From the NCBI RefSeq assembly GCF_902859595.1, contig NZ_CADIJQ010000008.1, positions 275,721-339,720 on the forward strand: a stretch of 64,000 nucleotides of DNA, given 5' to 3'. The stretch comes from Achromobacter kerstersii (lineage in GTDB: Bacteria > Pseudomonadota > Gammaproteobacteria > Burkholderiales > Burkholderiaceae_B). Of this stretch, positions 9,194 through 17,898 are shown one piece after another. Position 1 is the first letter of the stretch, and every line of letters begins with the position of its first letter. The translations under genes and the position numbers were made by a program. The notes below the pieces were generated by a model. The model ran no database searches, was not told the origin of the DNA, and saw nothing but the letters and a program-made list of their open reading frames with translations.

Positions 9194-9991
9194 CTACGAC
9201 AGCCCCAGCAACCGCTCCGTCTCGCGCGCCAACCCCACCAGCCGCGGCCCCAGATCTGCCGCCCGCGCACGATACGGGCCGTCGCCCGACGGCACGCCGC
9301 AGTTGAAAACGTACAACAGCGACTGATACGGCCGGCACAACGGCGCCGCGAAACCGTACGCATCCGGACGCCATTGCACGTTATTGCCGCAGTACCCCTT
9401 CTGCTCCAGATCGCGGCTGGCCGGCTCCAGGCTGGGGAAGTGCTCCGCGTAGTGGCGCGGATCGGCCACGCGCAGCTGGTTCAAGACGGCCGCCCGCTCG
9501 GCCTCTGGCGCCCGGCATAGCCAGGCCTTGCCGGCTGCGCTGGACAACAGCGGCAACGCCGCGCCGATGTCCGGGCGGGTCTGCAAGGCGTCGTTGGACC
9601 GGGCGGTTTCCACATAGACCATTTGCAGGCGGTCGCGCACCACCAGCGACACCGCGCCGCACGCGTGATCCGCCAGCTGTTTCATCAGCGGCCGCGCCAG
9701 CTGTCGAATCTGCATGCTGGCAAGCAAGGGGTAGCTCAGCGCCAGCACCGAGGCGCCCAGCCGGTAACGCGCCGGCGGCCCCGAACGCAGCAGAAAGCCC
9801 AGCTCGACAAGCGTATGCGTCAAGCGCGCCACGGCGCTTTTCGACAAGCCCGTCTGCTGCGCAAAATCTTTATTGGCTAGCTCTGGCCGGTCTGCCCGGA
9901 AGCAGGCCAGGATATCGATGCCATGCGCGAGCGTGGTGGCGAAATCGCGCTCGCCGGACGGTGCGCGGGGTGGCGGAGATTCAATCGGCAT
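9194..9991 (-). CDS. IclR-family regulator (second of a tandem pair)
   Basis: A 265-residue regulator with winged helix near residues 18-80 (GLSKSAVARLTHTLVELGFL) and an IclR effector domain behind it. The start codon at 9991 overlaps the 3' end of the upstream IclR gene by 11 bp, so the two are translated from one mRNA. The two proteins have the same length and align along their whole length (ATTLAHG, SYPLLAS.., RQLARPLM.. occur in both), indicating duplication. The regulated genes are probably the acyl-CoA operon that begins at 10947. Confidence 0.88.
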   Translation of the reverse strand: MPIESPPPRAPSGERDFATTLAHGIDILACFRADRPELANKDFAQQTGLSKSAVARLTHTLVELGFLLRSGPPARYRLGASVLALSYPLLASMQIRQLARPLMKQLADHACGAVSLVVRDRLQMVYVETARSNDALQTRPDIGAALPLLSSAAGKAWLCRAPEAERAAVLNQLRVADPRHYAEHFPSLEPASRDLEQKGYCGNNVQWRPDAYGFAAPLCRPYQSLLYVFNCGVPSGDGPYRARAADLGPRLVGLARETERLLGLS

Positions 9992-10778
9992 CCTGGCGCT
10001 CCAGCATTTTCTCCACGCGCGCAACCAGGGTGAGCAGCCGCGGCGCAATGCGCTGACGCAGCTCGCCCGCTCGCAACCGCCGCACAGGCACGCCGCAATT
10101 GAACACAAACACCTGCCCATCCACACGCCGGCGCATCGGCACTGCCACGGCATGCACATCGGCGTGCCACTCGCCTTCGGCCACGCAGAATCCATGCGCG
10201 GCATAGTCGCGCCGCGCCGCTTCCCAACCCGCCGCATGACGCTGCCAGGCCTCGGGGTCTTGCCGGCGCAACGACGCAATCAACGCCTCGGCTTCGCCTG
10301 CATCGGCCTGCGCCAGCCACGCCCGGCCCATGGCGCTGGCCAGCAGCGGCAACATGGCGCCGATATCCGGCCGAAACGCCACCGCGTCGTGGCCCCGGCA
10401 CGTTTCCACGTACACCATGTGCGCGCCGTGATGCATGCCCAGCGACGCCGACCCGCCCGCCGCATTCGCCAGCCGCGTCATCAACGGGCGCGCCAGTTGC
10501 CGCAGCTTGATGCTGGCCAGCAAGGGGTAACTCAATGACAGCAGCGCCGTGCCCAGCCGGTACCGGCGCAGACTGGCGTCGTAACGCAGCAGGCCGCGCT
10601 GAACCAGCGTGTCGGTCAGCCGCGAGATCGTGGCTTTGGACAGGCCCGTGCGGTCAGCAAGTTCGCGATTGCTGAGCGCGGGCTCGCCGTGCCGAAAAGT
10701 TTGCAGCACCGATAGGCCATGCGCCAGCGTCGTGGCGAAAGCGGGATCAGGATGGCGGCTGCCTTGGGGCGTGGTCAT
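9981..10778 (-). CDS. IclR-family regulator (first of a tandem pair)
   Basis: A 265-residue IclR protein with the recognition helix region LSKATISRLTDTLV and an effector domain with RPDIGAMLPLLASAMGRAWLA. The start is ATG at 10778 (MTTPQG) or four codons upstream at 10790. It is transcribed divergently from the acyl-CoA dehydrogenase operon across about 160 bp, the standard position for its regulator. Together with its paralog it could form homo- or heterodimers; this is inference. Confidence 0.88.
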   Translation of the reverse strand: MTTPQGSRHPDPAFATTLAHGLSVLQTFRHGEPALSNRELADRTGLSKATISRLTDTLVQRGLLRYDASLRRYRLGTALLSLSYPLLASIKLRQLARPLMTRLANAAGGSASLGMHHGAHMVYVETCRGHDAVAFRPDIGAMLPLLASAMGRAWLAQADAGEAEALIASLRRQDPEAWQRHAAGWEAARRDYAAHGFCVAEGEWHADVHAVAVPMRRRVDGQVFVFNCGVPVRRLRAGELRQRIAPRLLTLVARVEKMLERQDAD

Positions 10779-10946
10779 GGCGACGATCATAGAGCAACGC
10801 CACCCGTCCACAGCATCAACTCGTTCAAGATATCGAAACACTTGTCTCGCATTCGGCGCCGCTTTGCTAGCCTGGATTCTCAGTCGGCCCGGTACGGATT
10901 TGCCTTCCCAGGCGGCTACGACATCTAGAAAAAATGGAGACACCTC
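10779..10946. promoter_or_regulatory. Divergent promoter region between IclR pair and acyl-CoA operon
   Basis: The imperfect inverted repeat TTCAAGATATCGAA (10824-10837, five of seven pairs) is the best operator candidate. A strong GGAGACACC ribosome-binding site precedes the ATG at 10947. Core promoter elements are not convincing by eye. Confidence 0.35.
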
Positions 10947-12113
10947 ATGATCCGGGACCCCGACGGCTTCCCCGCCTTTCTCGATTCGCTGCGCCGCTTC
11001 GTCCGCGAACAGCTGGTACCGCGCGAAGCCGAAGTGGCCCGTCTGGATGCGGTGCCGGATGACTTGGTGCGCGCCATGGCCGAGCAAGGCATGTTCGGCT
11101 ATTCCATCCCCGAGGCCTACGGTGGCGCGGGCATGACCACGGAAGAATTGATCCGGGCGGCTATCGAACTATCGCAATGCTCGGTGGCGTTCCGCGCCCG
11201 GGTGGGCACCAACACCGGCATCGGCTCCGAAGCGCTGGTCGCTGACGGCACCGAGCGGCAAAAGGAACACTATCTGCCCCGGCTTGCCTCGGGCGAACTC
11301 ACCGGCTGCTTTGCCTTGACCGAACCGCAAGCGGGTTCGGATGCCACCGCCTTGCGCACGACGGCGGTGCGCGACGGCGACAGCTATGTCTTGAATGGCG
11401 AAAAGTGCTTCATCACTAACGCCCCGCTTGCGGGTCTGTTCACCGTCATGGCCCGCACGGACCCCGACGCGCCCGGCGCCAAGGGCATCTCGGCCTTCAT
11501 CGTTGAACGGGGCATGCCGGGCCTGTCCACGGGCAAGCCCTACGACAAGATGGGCCAGGCCGGCTCACCCGTGTCGTCCGTGCATTTTGACAACTGCCGC
11601 GTGCCCGCCGCCAACCTCATCGGCGGCCAGGAAGGCATGGGCTTCAAGACGGCCATGAAAGTGCTGAACAAGCAGCGCATCCACTTGGCGGCGTTGTGCA
11701 TCGGCCCCGCCATTCGCATGCTGGACGACACCATGCGCTTCGTCGCCGAGCGTGAACAGTTCGGCAAACCGTTGATGGACTTCCAGCTGATCCAGGCGAT
11801 GCTGGCCGACTGCCAGACAGAAATTCAAGCCGCGTTGGCGCTGGTCTTGCAAACGGCGCGCGAACGCGATACCGGCCAGGACGTGACGTTAAACGCGTCG
11901 ATCTGCAAATACTTCGCCTCGGAAATGTGCGGCCGCGTGGCAGACCGCTGCGTGCAGATGCATGGCGGCTATGGCTACATCGCCGAGCAAGGCATTGAAC
12001 GCTTCTACCGCGACGTGCGCCTGTTCCGCCTGTATGAAGGCACCAGCCAGATTCATCAATTGACCATCGCCCGCCACACACTGGCCCAAGCTGGCTACAC
12101 GCCCAGCCGTTAG
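10947..12113 (+). CDS. Acyl-CoA dehydrogenase family protein
   Basis: FAD-dependent flavoenzyme that introduces a 2,3-double bond into an acyl-CoA. The 388-residue chain has the family motifs CFALTEPQAGSDA (FAD/substrate contact), FITNAPLAG, and RMLDDTMRFVAEREQFGKPL. The C-terminus LYEGTSQIHQLTIARH carries the usual catalytic glutamate. It leads an operon with a Bug protein, a second dehydrogenase, an AcuI-like reductase and an acyl-CoA ligase. The substrate is probably a short or branched acyl-CoA made by the ligase. Confidence 0.93.
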   Translation: MIRDPDGFPAFLDSLRRFVREQLVPREAEVARLDAVPDDLVRAMAEQGMFGYSIPEAYGGAGMTTEELIRAAIELSQCSVAFRARVGTNTGIGSEALVADGTERQKEHYLPRLASGELTGCFALTEPQAGSDATALRTTAVRDGDSYVLNGEKCFITNAPLAGLFTVMARTDPDAPGAKGISAFIVERGMPGLSTGKPYDKMGQAGSPVSSVHFDNCRVPAANLIGGQEGMGFKTAMKVLNKQRIHLAALCIGPAIRMLDDTMRFVAEREQFGKPLMDFQLIQAMLADCQTEIQAALALVLQTARERDTGQDVTLNASICKYFASEMCGRVADRCVQMHGGYGYIAEQGIERFYRDVRLFRLYEGTSQIHQLTIARHTLAQAGYTPSR

Positions 12114-12181
12114 GCCTGGACGACACCCCGGGGACCGCAGCCACAAGAAGCCGGCGGCCCTTCAAACCAAAGGAGACTGAC

Positions 12182-13165
12182 ATGCTGCACAAGCACTTGC
12201 CGAAGTGGATCGGCGCCATGGCTGCCGCGTTTGCCTGCGCCGCGCTGCCGCCCCAGGCCGCGGCCGCCTACCCCGACAAGCCGATCCGGCTGATCATTCC
12301 GTTTGCCCCTGGCGGGTCTACCGACATCCTGGGCCGCTTGCTGGCCGAGGCCTTGCACCCCATCCTGGGGCAGCCCGTCATCGTGGAAAACAAGCCGGGC
12401 GCAGGCGGCAACATCGGCGGCGACTTCGTTGCGCGCGCCGCGCCCGACGGCTACACGCTGCTGCTGGCGGCAGCCGGGCCAACGGTCATCAACCCCAGCC
12501 TGTACGCCAACATGCCGTTCAATCCGGCCAAGGACTTGACCGCCATCACCTGCATCGAACGCGAACACAACCTGATGGTCGTGACGAAATCGATGCCCGT
12601 GAAAACGCTACAGGAATTTCTGGTCTACGCACGCAATCACCCGGGCAAGCTGTCGTTCGGTTCGCCCGGCAATGGTTCGCCCGCGCAACTGGCCGGCGAA
12701 CTGCTCAAGCAAAAGGCCGGCCTGCAAGCCGAGCACGTGCCGTACAAAGGCACCGGCCCCGCCATCACCGACCTGGTCGCCGGCCATATTGATTTCATGA
12801 TCGACAACATGCCGGCGCTGCTGCCGCAAGTCAAAGCAGGCAGCCTGCGCGCGCTGGCGGTGCCCAGCGATGCGCGCGCAACGGCCTCGCCCGACATCCC
12901 CACGTTCAGCGAAGCGGGTATGCCCGGCTTCGAAGTCATGGCCTGGAAAGGGCTGATGTCGCCCGCCAACACGCCGCCTGCGGTGGTTGACCGTCTGCAT
13001 GCCGCCGTGGTCAAGGCGCTGCAAGACCCGCAACTGCGCGCTCGTTTCCAGGAACTGGGCGCTGAACCGTTGGGCAGCACGCCTGCGGAGTTCGCCAAGC
13101 AGATCGCGGATGAAACCGTGTGGTGGGGCAAGCTGGTGCAGTCCACCGGCACCCGCATTCAGTAA
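12182..13165 (+). CDS. Bug-family (TctC) periplasmic solute-binding protein
   Basis: A 327-residue secreted protein with a signal peptide ending near QAAAAYPDKP, the characteristic YPDKPIRLIIPFAPGG start and later HVPYKGTGPAITDLVAGHIDFM. Bug proteins usually bind carboxylates for tripartite tricarboxylate transporters or for signalling, and are greatly expanded in Bordetella and Achromobacter. No membrane components lie nearby, so it is an orphan receptor. Sitting inside the acyl-CoA operon, its ligand is probably the acid degraded by it. Confidence 0.93.
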   Translation: MLHKHLPKWIGAMAAAFACAALPPQAAAAYPDKPIRLIIPFAPGGSTDILGRLLAEALHPILGQPVIVENKPGAGGNIGGDFVARAAPDGYTLLLAAAGPTVINPSLYANMPFNPAKDLTAITCIEREHNLMVVTKSMPVKTLQEFLVYARNHPGKLSFGSPGNGSPAQLAGELLKQKAGLQAEHVPYKGTGPAITDLVAGHIDFMIDNMPALLPQVKAGSLRALAVPSDARATASPDIPTFSEAGMPGFEVMAWKGLMSPANTPPAVVDRLHAAVVKALQDPQLRARFQELGAEPLGSTPAEFAKQIADETVWWGKLVQSTGTRIQ

Positions 13166-13191
13166 TGCCTACACCGTCAGCCGAGGCTCAC

Positions 13192-14355
13192 ATGACCGCT
13201 CATCACCCCGACGACGACGCCATTGCGGAACTGTGCGAACGCGTGCGCCGCTTCGTCGATGACGTTGCTATTCCCGCCGAGTCCCCCGCCATCGCTCGCG
13301 ACGTCAGCGCGCTGGACGCCTGCGTGGCGCGCTTGCGCATACAAGCCCGCGAAGCCGGCCTGTATGCGCCGCAGTTGCCGAAGGAATGGGGCGGGCTGGG
13401 GTTGGGCTGGCGCGCGTTGGCTCAGGTGCTGGAAGCCGCCGGGCGCGGCTTTCTGGGGCCGGCCGCACTGAACTGCGCCGCGCCCGATCAGCCCAACATG
13501 CTGACCTTGTTGCGCTTAGGCACGGCCGCCCAGCAAGAAAGTTATCTGCGGTCACTGGTGCGTGCCGAACAACGCGCCTGCTTCGCCATGACTGAACCCG
13601 CACCCGGCGCCGGTTCCGACCCGTCCATGCTGCGCACCCGCGCCACGCAACACGGCCAGCGTTGGGTGCTGAACGGTCACAAGCAATTCATCAGCGGCGG
13701 CGTGGGCGCAAACTTTGCGCTGGTGCTGGCGCAGACCGACGTCGGTGCGACGCTGTTCTTGGTGCCTGCTGACACACCCGGCTACCGCGTCGTGCGCGAC
13801 ATCGGGATGGTCACCGGTTATCAGATTGGCGGCCACGCCGAGATTGAACTGGATGGCTGCGAAGTCGGCCCTGACGCCGTGCTGGGCGAACCCGGGCGCG
13901 GCCTGGAATACGCGCAACTGCGGTTGGAACCCGCGCGCTTGTCGCACTGCATGCGCTACATCGGACGCGCCCGCCGCGCATTGGAAACCGCACAAGCCTA
14001 TGTGGCCCAGCGCGAATCCTTCGGCGCGCGGCTGGCCGACCTGCAACAGATTCAGGCGATGGTGGCCGATTCGCATATCGATCTGCACGCAAGCCGGCTG
14101 ATGACGCTGGATTGCGCAAGCCGCATGGATGCCGGGTTGCCGGTCAAGCAGCACAGCGCCATGACCAAAGTGTTCGTGTCCGAAGCCGTGAACCGCGTGG
14201 CGGATCGCGCGGTGCAGATGATGGGCGCGTTGGGGCTATCGGACGACACGCCCGTCGCCATGATCTGGCAGGAAATGCGCCCGTTCCGCATCTACGACGG
14301 CGCCAACGAACTGCATCGCGCCACGCTGGCGCGGCGGTTGTTGAAGCACGCCTGA
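13192..14355 (+). CDS. Acyl-CoA dehydrogenase family protein (Asp at catalytic position)
   Basis: A second flavin acyl-CoA dehydrogenase of about 387 residues, only distantly like the first. Motifs ACFAMTEPAPGAGSDP and VLNGHKQFISGGVGANF are clear. In the C-terminal block the sequence is RIYDGANELHRATLARRLL, with Asp where many members have Glu, as in the ACAD10/11-like branch. I prefer the ATG at 13192 because GAGG precedes it; an ATG at 13165 overlapping the Bug stop codon (TAATG) is in frame and would add nine residues. Confidence 0.88.
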   Translation: MTAHHPDDDAIAELCERVRRFVDDVAIPAESPAIARDVSALDACVARLRIQAREAGLYAPQLPKEWGGLGLGWRALAQVLEAAGRGFLGPAALNCAAPDQPNMLTLLRLGTAAQQESYLRSLVRAEQRACFAMTEPAPGAGSDPSMLRTRATQHGQRWVLNGHKQFISGGVGANFALVLAQTDVGATLFLVPADTPGYRVVRDIGMVTGYQIGGHAEIELDGCEVGPDAVLGEPGRGLEYAQLRLEPARLSHCMRYIGRARRALETAQAYVAQRESFGARLADLQQIQAMVADSHIDLHASRLMTLDCASRMDAGLPVKQHSAMTKVFVSEAVNRVADRAVQMMGALGLSDDTPVAMIWQEMRPFRIYDGANELHRATLARRLLKHA

Positions 14356-14371
14356 CCTCTTTGGAACTGTG

Positions 14372-15367
14372 ATGTCTGATCTTCAATTCAAAGCCTATCG
14401 CTTGCATGGCGGCGCCAATGGCGCCCCCCCGCAAGGCCGCTTCGACACCTTGTCCGTCGACGAATTATCCGCCGGTGACACGGTGATCAAGGTTGCGTAC
14501 GCCGGCCTGAACTACAAAGACGCGCTGGCCCAAGCGGGGCGCGGCAACATCGTCCGTGCGTACCCCCGCATCGGCGGCATCGACTTGAGCGGCACCGTCG
14601 TGCGCTCCGCCGACCCCGCGCTTACGCCGGGGCAGCCCGTGGTGGTGCACGGCTTTGGCATCGGCGTGGATTGCGATGGCGGCTATGCGGAGCTTGCGCG
14701 CGTGCCGCATGAATGGGTGCTGCCCTTGCCTGCGGGCATCAGCCTGCGCGACGCCGCCGTGCTGGGCGCCGCGGGCTACACAGCCGCGCTGTCCTTGCAT
14801 TGGATGGAGCATTGCGGGCTGACCCCCGATCAGGGCGACGTGCTGGTCACGGGTGCAACGGGCGGCGTGGCGGGCATCGCCATCGACATCCTGAGCCAAC
14901 GCGGCTACCGCGTATGCGCCATGTCTGGCAAACCCGGCGCCGAAGATTATCTGCGGTCGTTGGGCGCGGCCGAGGTCATCGCCCCGCCCGACCTGTCCGC
15001 CCCGATCAAGCCGTTGATGAGTGCGCGCTGGGCCGGTGTCATCGACTCCGTAGGCGGCAGCCTGCTGGCCCATGCGCTGGCCAGCCTGCGCCCGGATGGC
15101 GTGGCCGCCGCGTTCGGCAATGCGGGCGGCGCGGAACTGCCCACCACGGTCATTCCCTTCATTCTGCGTGGTGTGAAGCTGCTGGGCATCAATGCCAACA
15201 GCCCGATGCCGCTGCGCCGCGCGCTATGGCAAAAACTCGCGGGCGAATACCGCCCGTCGCGGCTGGACCTTATCGCCCGTGTCATCGAACCCCAGGATTT
15301 GCCGCAAGCGCTGGCCGCCCTGCTTGAACGCAGCAGCACCGGCCGCAGCGTCGTGCGCTTCTCTTGA
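14372..15367 (+). CDS. MDR-superfamily quinone/acrylyl-CoA reductase-like protein (AcuI/YhdH type)
   Basis: A 331-residue medium-chain dehydrogenase/reductase without zinc ligands. It has LNYKDALA near residue 50, PRIGGIDLSGTV, and the NADPH-binding VLVTGATGGVAGIAIDIL; the C-terminus ends in RSVVRFS like AcuI/YhdH. AcuI reduces acryloyl-CoA to propionyl-CoA; here it would reduce an enoyl-CoA made by one of the neighbouring dehydrogenases or protect against it. The start is the ATG at 14372 just after an in-frame GTG. Its stop codon lies in the first unit of a 14-bp tandem repeat. Confidence 0.9.
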   Translation: MSDLQFKAYRLHGGANGAPPQGRFDTLSVDELSAGDTVIKVAYAGLNYKDALAQAGRGNIVRAYPRIGGIDLSGTVVRSADPALTPGQPVVVHGFGIGVDCDGGYAELARVPHEWVLPLPAGISLRDAAVLGAAGYTAALSLHWMEHCGLTPDQGDVLVTGATGGVAGIAIDILSQRGYRVCAMSGKPGAEDYLRSLGAAEVIAPPDLSAPIKPLMSARWAGVIDSVGGSLLAHALASLRPDGVAAAFGNAGGAELPTTVIPFILRGVKLLGINANSPMPLRRALWQKLAGEYRPSRLDLIARVIEPQDLPQALAALLERSSTGRSVVRFS

Positions 15368-15475
15368 TTGGTTTCTCCTGATTCGCTTGTCTTGATTCGC
15401 TTGTCTTGATTGGTTTCTCCTGATTCGCTTGTCTTGATTCGCTTCTATCGATCCGCTTCTATCGATCCGCTTCTG
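15364..15475 (+). repeat. 14-bp tandem repeat, eight units
   Basis: Eight consecutive 14-bp units fill the gap between the reductase and the ligase. Units 1-5 follow TTGATTGGTTTCTC / CTGATTCGCTTGTC / TTGATTCGCTTGTC in a 42-bp higher-order period; units 7-8 are TCGATCCGCTTCTA/G. The stop codon TGA at 15365-15367 is inside unit 1, and the preceding CGCTTCTC of the gene looks like a degenerate unit 0. Confidence 0.93.
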
Positions 15476-15497
15476 CGGACTCTTTCCCGCCCAGACC

Positions 15498-17648
15498 ATG
15501 ACCACGCCTTCCGACGCTTCCCTGTCCCGCCTGTTCAATCCCGGCAGCATCGCCGTCGTGGGCGCTTCCGCCACGGCGGGCAAGATCGGCGCGATGCCGG
15601 TCAGTCTGCTGCGCCAGCACGGCTATGACGGCCGCATCCTGCCCATCAACCCACGCGCCGATGTCATTCAGGGCTTGCCCGCCGCGCCCGACCTGTCCGC
15701 GCTGGACGGCGACGTTGATCTGGTCATCCTGGCCGTGCCGGCAGCGCACGCGGCCCAGGCGCTGGAACGCGCGCGGCCCGGACAAGTGGGCGGCGCCGTC
15801 GTCTTCACGTCAGGCTTCTCGGAAACGGGCGCGTCCGGCGTGCACATGCAGGAACAGTTGTGCGCCATCGCGCGCGAACGCGGCATCCGCTTGCTAGGCC
15901 CCAACTGCCTGGGCTTCATGAATGTGCGGCGCAACGTCTACGCCACGTTTTCCCCCGCCCCCGCCAACGGTGCCGTGGCAGCGGGCGGCATCGGCATGGT
16001 GTCGCAAAGCGGCGCGTTCGGCGCCTACGCCTATTGCATGGCGCGCGACCGTGGCTTGGGGCTGTCGCACTGGATCAGCACCGGCAACGAGGCCGACATC
16101 GACGTGGCCGATTGCATCGAATGGCTGGCCCGCGACGCCGATACGCGCGTCATCATGGCGTACATGGAAGGCTGCCGCGACGGCGCCAAGCTGCGCCGCG
16201 CACTAGCCGCCGCGCGCGACGCCGGCAAGCCCGTCGTCGTGACGAAGATCGGCCGCACGCAGGCTGGCGCGCAAGCCGCTGCCTCGCACACCGCGGCACT
16301 TGCTGGCGACGACGCCGTCTACGACGCACTCTTTCGCCAATACGGCGCGCTGCGCGCCCGAACCATCGAAGAATTTTTCAACCTGGGATACGCGCTGGAT
16401 ACCTGGAAGCAGCGTCCACAGGGCAAGCGCCTGGGCATCTTCACGATCTCGGGCGGCGTCGGCGCACTGATGGCGGACGACGCCGAAGACGCCGGCTTGT
16501 CGCTGCCCGAACCCGACGCCTTGGCGCAAGCCCGGCTGCTGGAACGCGTGCCGTTCGCCGGGCCGCGAAACCCCATCGATGTCACCGGCCAGGTGGTATC
16601 CGAACCCGGCCTGCTGCTAGCCACTGCCGACGACATGCTGGCCGATGGCCGCTACGACGCACTGGCCGTGTTCCTGGCGGCCGCGGGGTCATCAGACACC
16701 TTGTGGCCCACGTTCGAAACCTTCGCCCGCGAAATGCGCAGCCACCATCCCAACGTGCCGCTCGCCATCTGCGCTCTGTTCCCGCCCGACCGCCGCCGCG
16801 AACTCGAACGCCTGGGCACGCTGGTGTTCGTCGACCCGAGCGCGGCAATCCGGACCATCGGCGCAGTGGCGAATCTGGCCGACAAGAACGTCGCTGGGCA
16901 GACGGCCGCAGACCCTTCGGACGCCGCCCCTGCCGCCACATCCATCACGAAAATCTTCGACACCTACAACGAAGTGCAAGCGATGGAAGTTCTGCGCCTA
17001 GCGGGCATTCCCGTGCCAGACTGCACGCTTGCCACCGACGCCGACACCGCCGTCGCTGCCGCAGCGCGCGCATCAGGCCCCGTGGTTTTGAAAGTGGTCT
17101 CGCCCGACATCCTGCATAAAAGCGATGTCGGCGGCGTGAAGCTGAACCTGCACGGTGAAGACGCCGTGCGTCGCGGCCACGCAGCCATCCTGGACAGCGT
17201 GCGATCCCACTGCCCCGATGCCCGCATCGACGGCGTGCTGGTCGCCCCCATGGCGCCCAAGGGCGTGGAGTGCATCGTGGGCGTGCACGGCGACCCGGTC
17301 TTCGGCCCCGTCGTCATGTTCGGTTTGGGCGGCGTGTTCGTCGAAGTATTGAAAGACGTCAGCTTCCGCCTTGCCCCCTTTGACCGCACCCAAGCAATGG
17401 CGATGATCCGTGAAATCAAAGGCTATGCGCTGCTGCAAGGCGCACGCGGCACGCCTCCCTGCGACATCGGGGCGCTTGCCGATGCCTTGGCCGCGCTATC
17501 GCAATTCGCGCATGCGCATCGGGACGATTTCAGTTCAATCGAGATCAACCCGCTGCTGGCGCTACCCGAAGGCCAGGGCGCGCTGGCGTTAGACGCCGTG
17601 CTTATTCCCAACGCTGCGCGTGCTTGCGGGCGTTCGGCGTCATCGTGA
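15498..17648 (+). CDS. Acyl-CoA synthetase, NDP-forming (acetate-CoA ligase family)
   Basis: A 716-residue fusion of the alpha and beta parts of NDP-forming acyl-CoA ligases. Order: CoA-binding Rossmann domain (residues 8-130, SIAVVGASATAGKIG), succinyl-CoA-ligase-like domains with MVSQSGAFGAYAY and the phospho-histidine motif SHTAALAGDDAVYDAL (near residue 257), then an ATP-grasp domain (about 490-710) with VVLKVVSPDILHKSDVGGVK. It activates an acid to its CoA ester with ATP hydrolysis to ADP. As the last gene of the operon it would feed the two dehydrogenases. The acid is not identifiable. Confidence 0.93.
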   Translation: MTTPSDASLSRLFNPGSIAVVGASATAGKIGAMPVSLLRQHGYDGRILPINPRADVIQGLPAAPDLSALDGDVDLVILAVPAAHAAQALERARPGQVGGAVVFTSGFSETGASGVHMQEQLCAIARERGIRLLGPNCLGFMNVRRNVYATFSPAPANGAVAAGGIGMVSQSGAFGAYAYCMARDRGLGLSHWISTGNEADIDVADCIEWLARDADTRVIMAYMEGCRDGAKLRRALAAARDAGKPVVVTKIGRTQAGAQAAASHTAALAGDDAVYDALFRQYGALRARTIEEFFNLGYALDTWKQRPQGKRLGIFTISGGVGALMADDAEDAGLSLPEPDALAQARLLERVPFAGPRNPIDVTGQVVSEPGLLLATADDMLADGRYDALAVFLAAAGSSDTLWPTFETFAREMRSHHPNVPLAICALFPPDRRRELERLGTLVFVDPSAAIRTIGAVANLADKNVAGQTAADPSDAAPAATSITKIFDTYNEVQAMEVLRLAGIPVPDCTLATDADTAVAAAARASGPVVLKVVSPDILHKSDVGGVKLNLHGEDAVRRGHAAILDSVRSHCPDARIDGVLVAPMAPKGVECIVGVHGDPVFGPVVMFGLGGVFVEVLKDVSFRLAPFDRTQAMAMIREIKGYALLQGARGTPPCDIGALADALAALSQFAHAHRDDFSSIEINPLLALPEGQGALALDAVLIPNAARACGRSASS

Positions 17649-17852
17649 GAAGCGCGGACGCTTAGGGACGACTTGCACTTCCAATCCAAGCTCTGCGGCG
17701 GTCTGTATCGTCACTTGCAAGGGAGTGGTTGCGGGCTTAGTTAACACGAGACTCTCCGAAATTACCGATCGGTAAGTTTACGAACGTTTGTCGTTGAAAA
17801 TCGGCAGAAAATTACCGATCGGGAATATTGATTAATCCGCATCCCCCCACCC
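17649..17852. promoter_or_regulatory. Two TetR-like palindromes in a convergent gap
   Basis: TTACCGATCGGTAA at 17762-17775 is a perfect 14-bp palindrome; a near copy ATTACCGATCGGGAAT lies at 17811-17826. ACCGATCGGT-type palindromes are typical of TetR-family operators. Yet both flanking genes point into this region, so neither has its promoter here, and I see no convincing small gene. The sites may be left from a lost regulator/transporter pair or drive an unrecognised small RNA. Confidence 0.6.
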
Positions 17853-17858
17853 AAAAAA

Positions 17859-17880
17859 AAGGGCGCCCTCAGGCGCCCTT
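17859..17880 (-). terminator. Intrinsic terminator of htpG
   Basis: Stem 17859-17867 with 17872-17880 (core GGGCGCC), 4-base loop, followed on the minus strand by a run of T (A run 17853-17860 on plus). It lies 19 bp beyond the htpG stop. Confidence 0.93.
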
Positions 17881-17898
17881 CCCTTCAACCCCTGCCGC

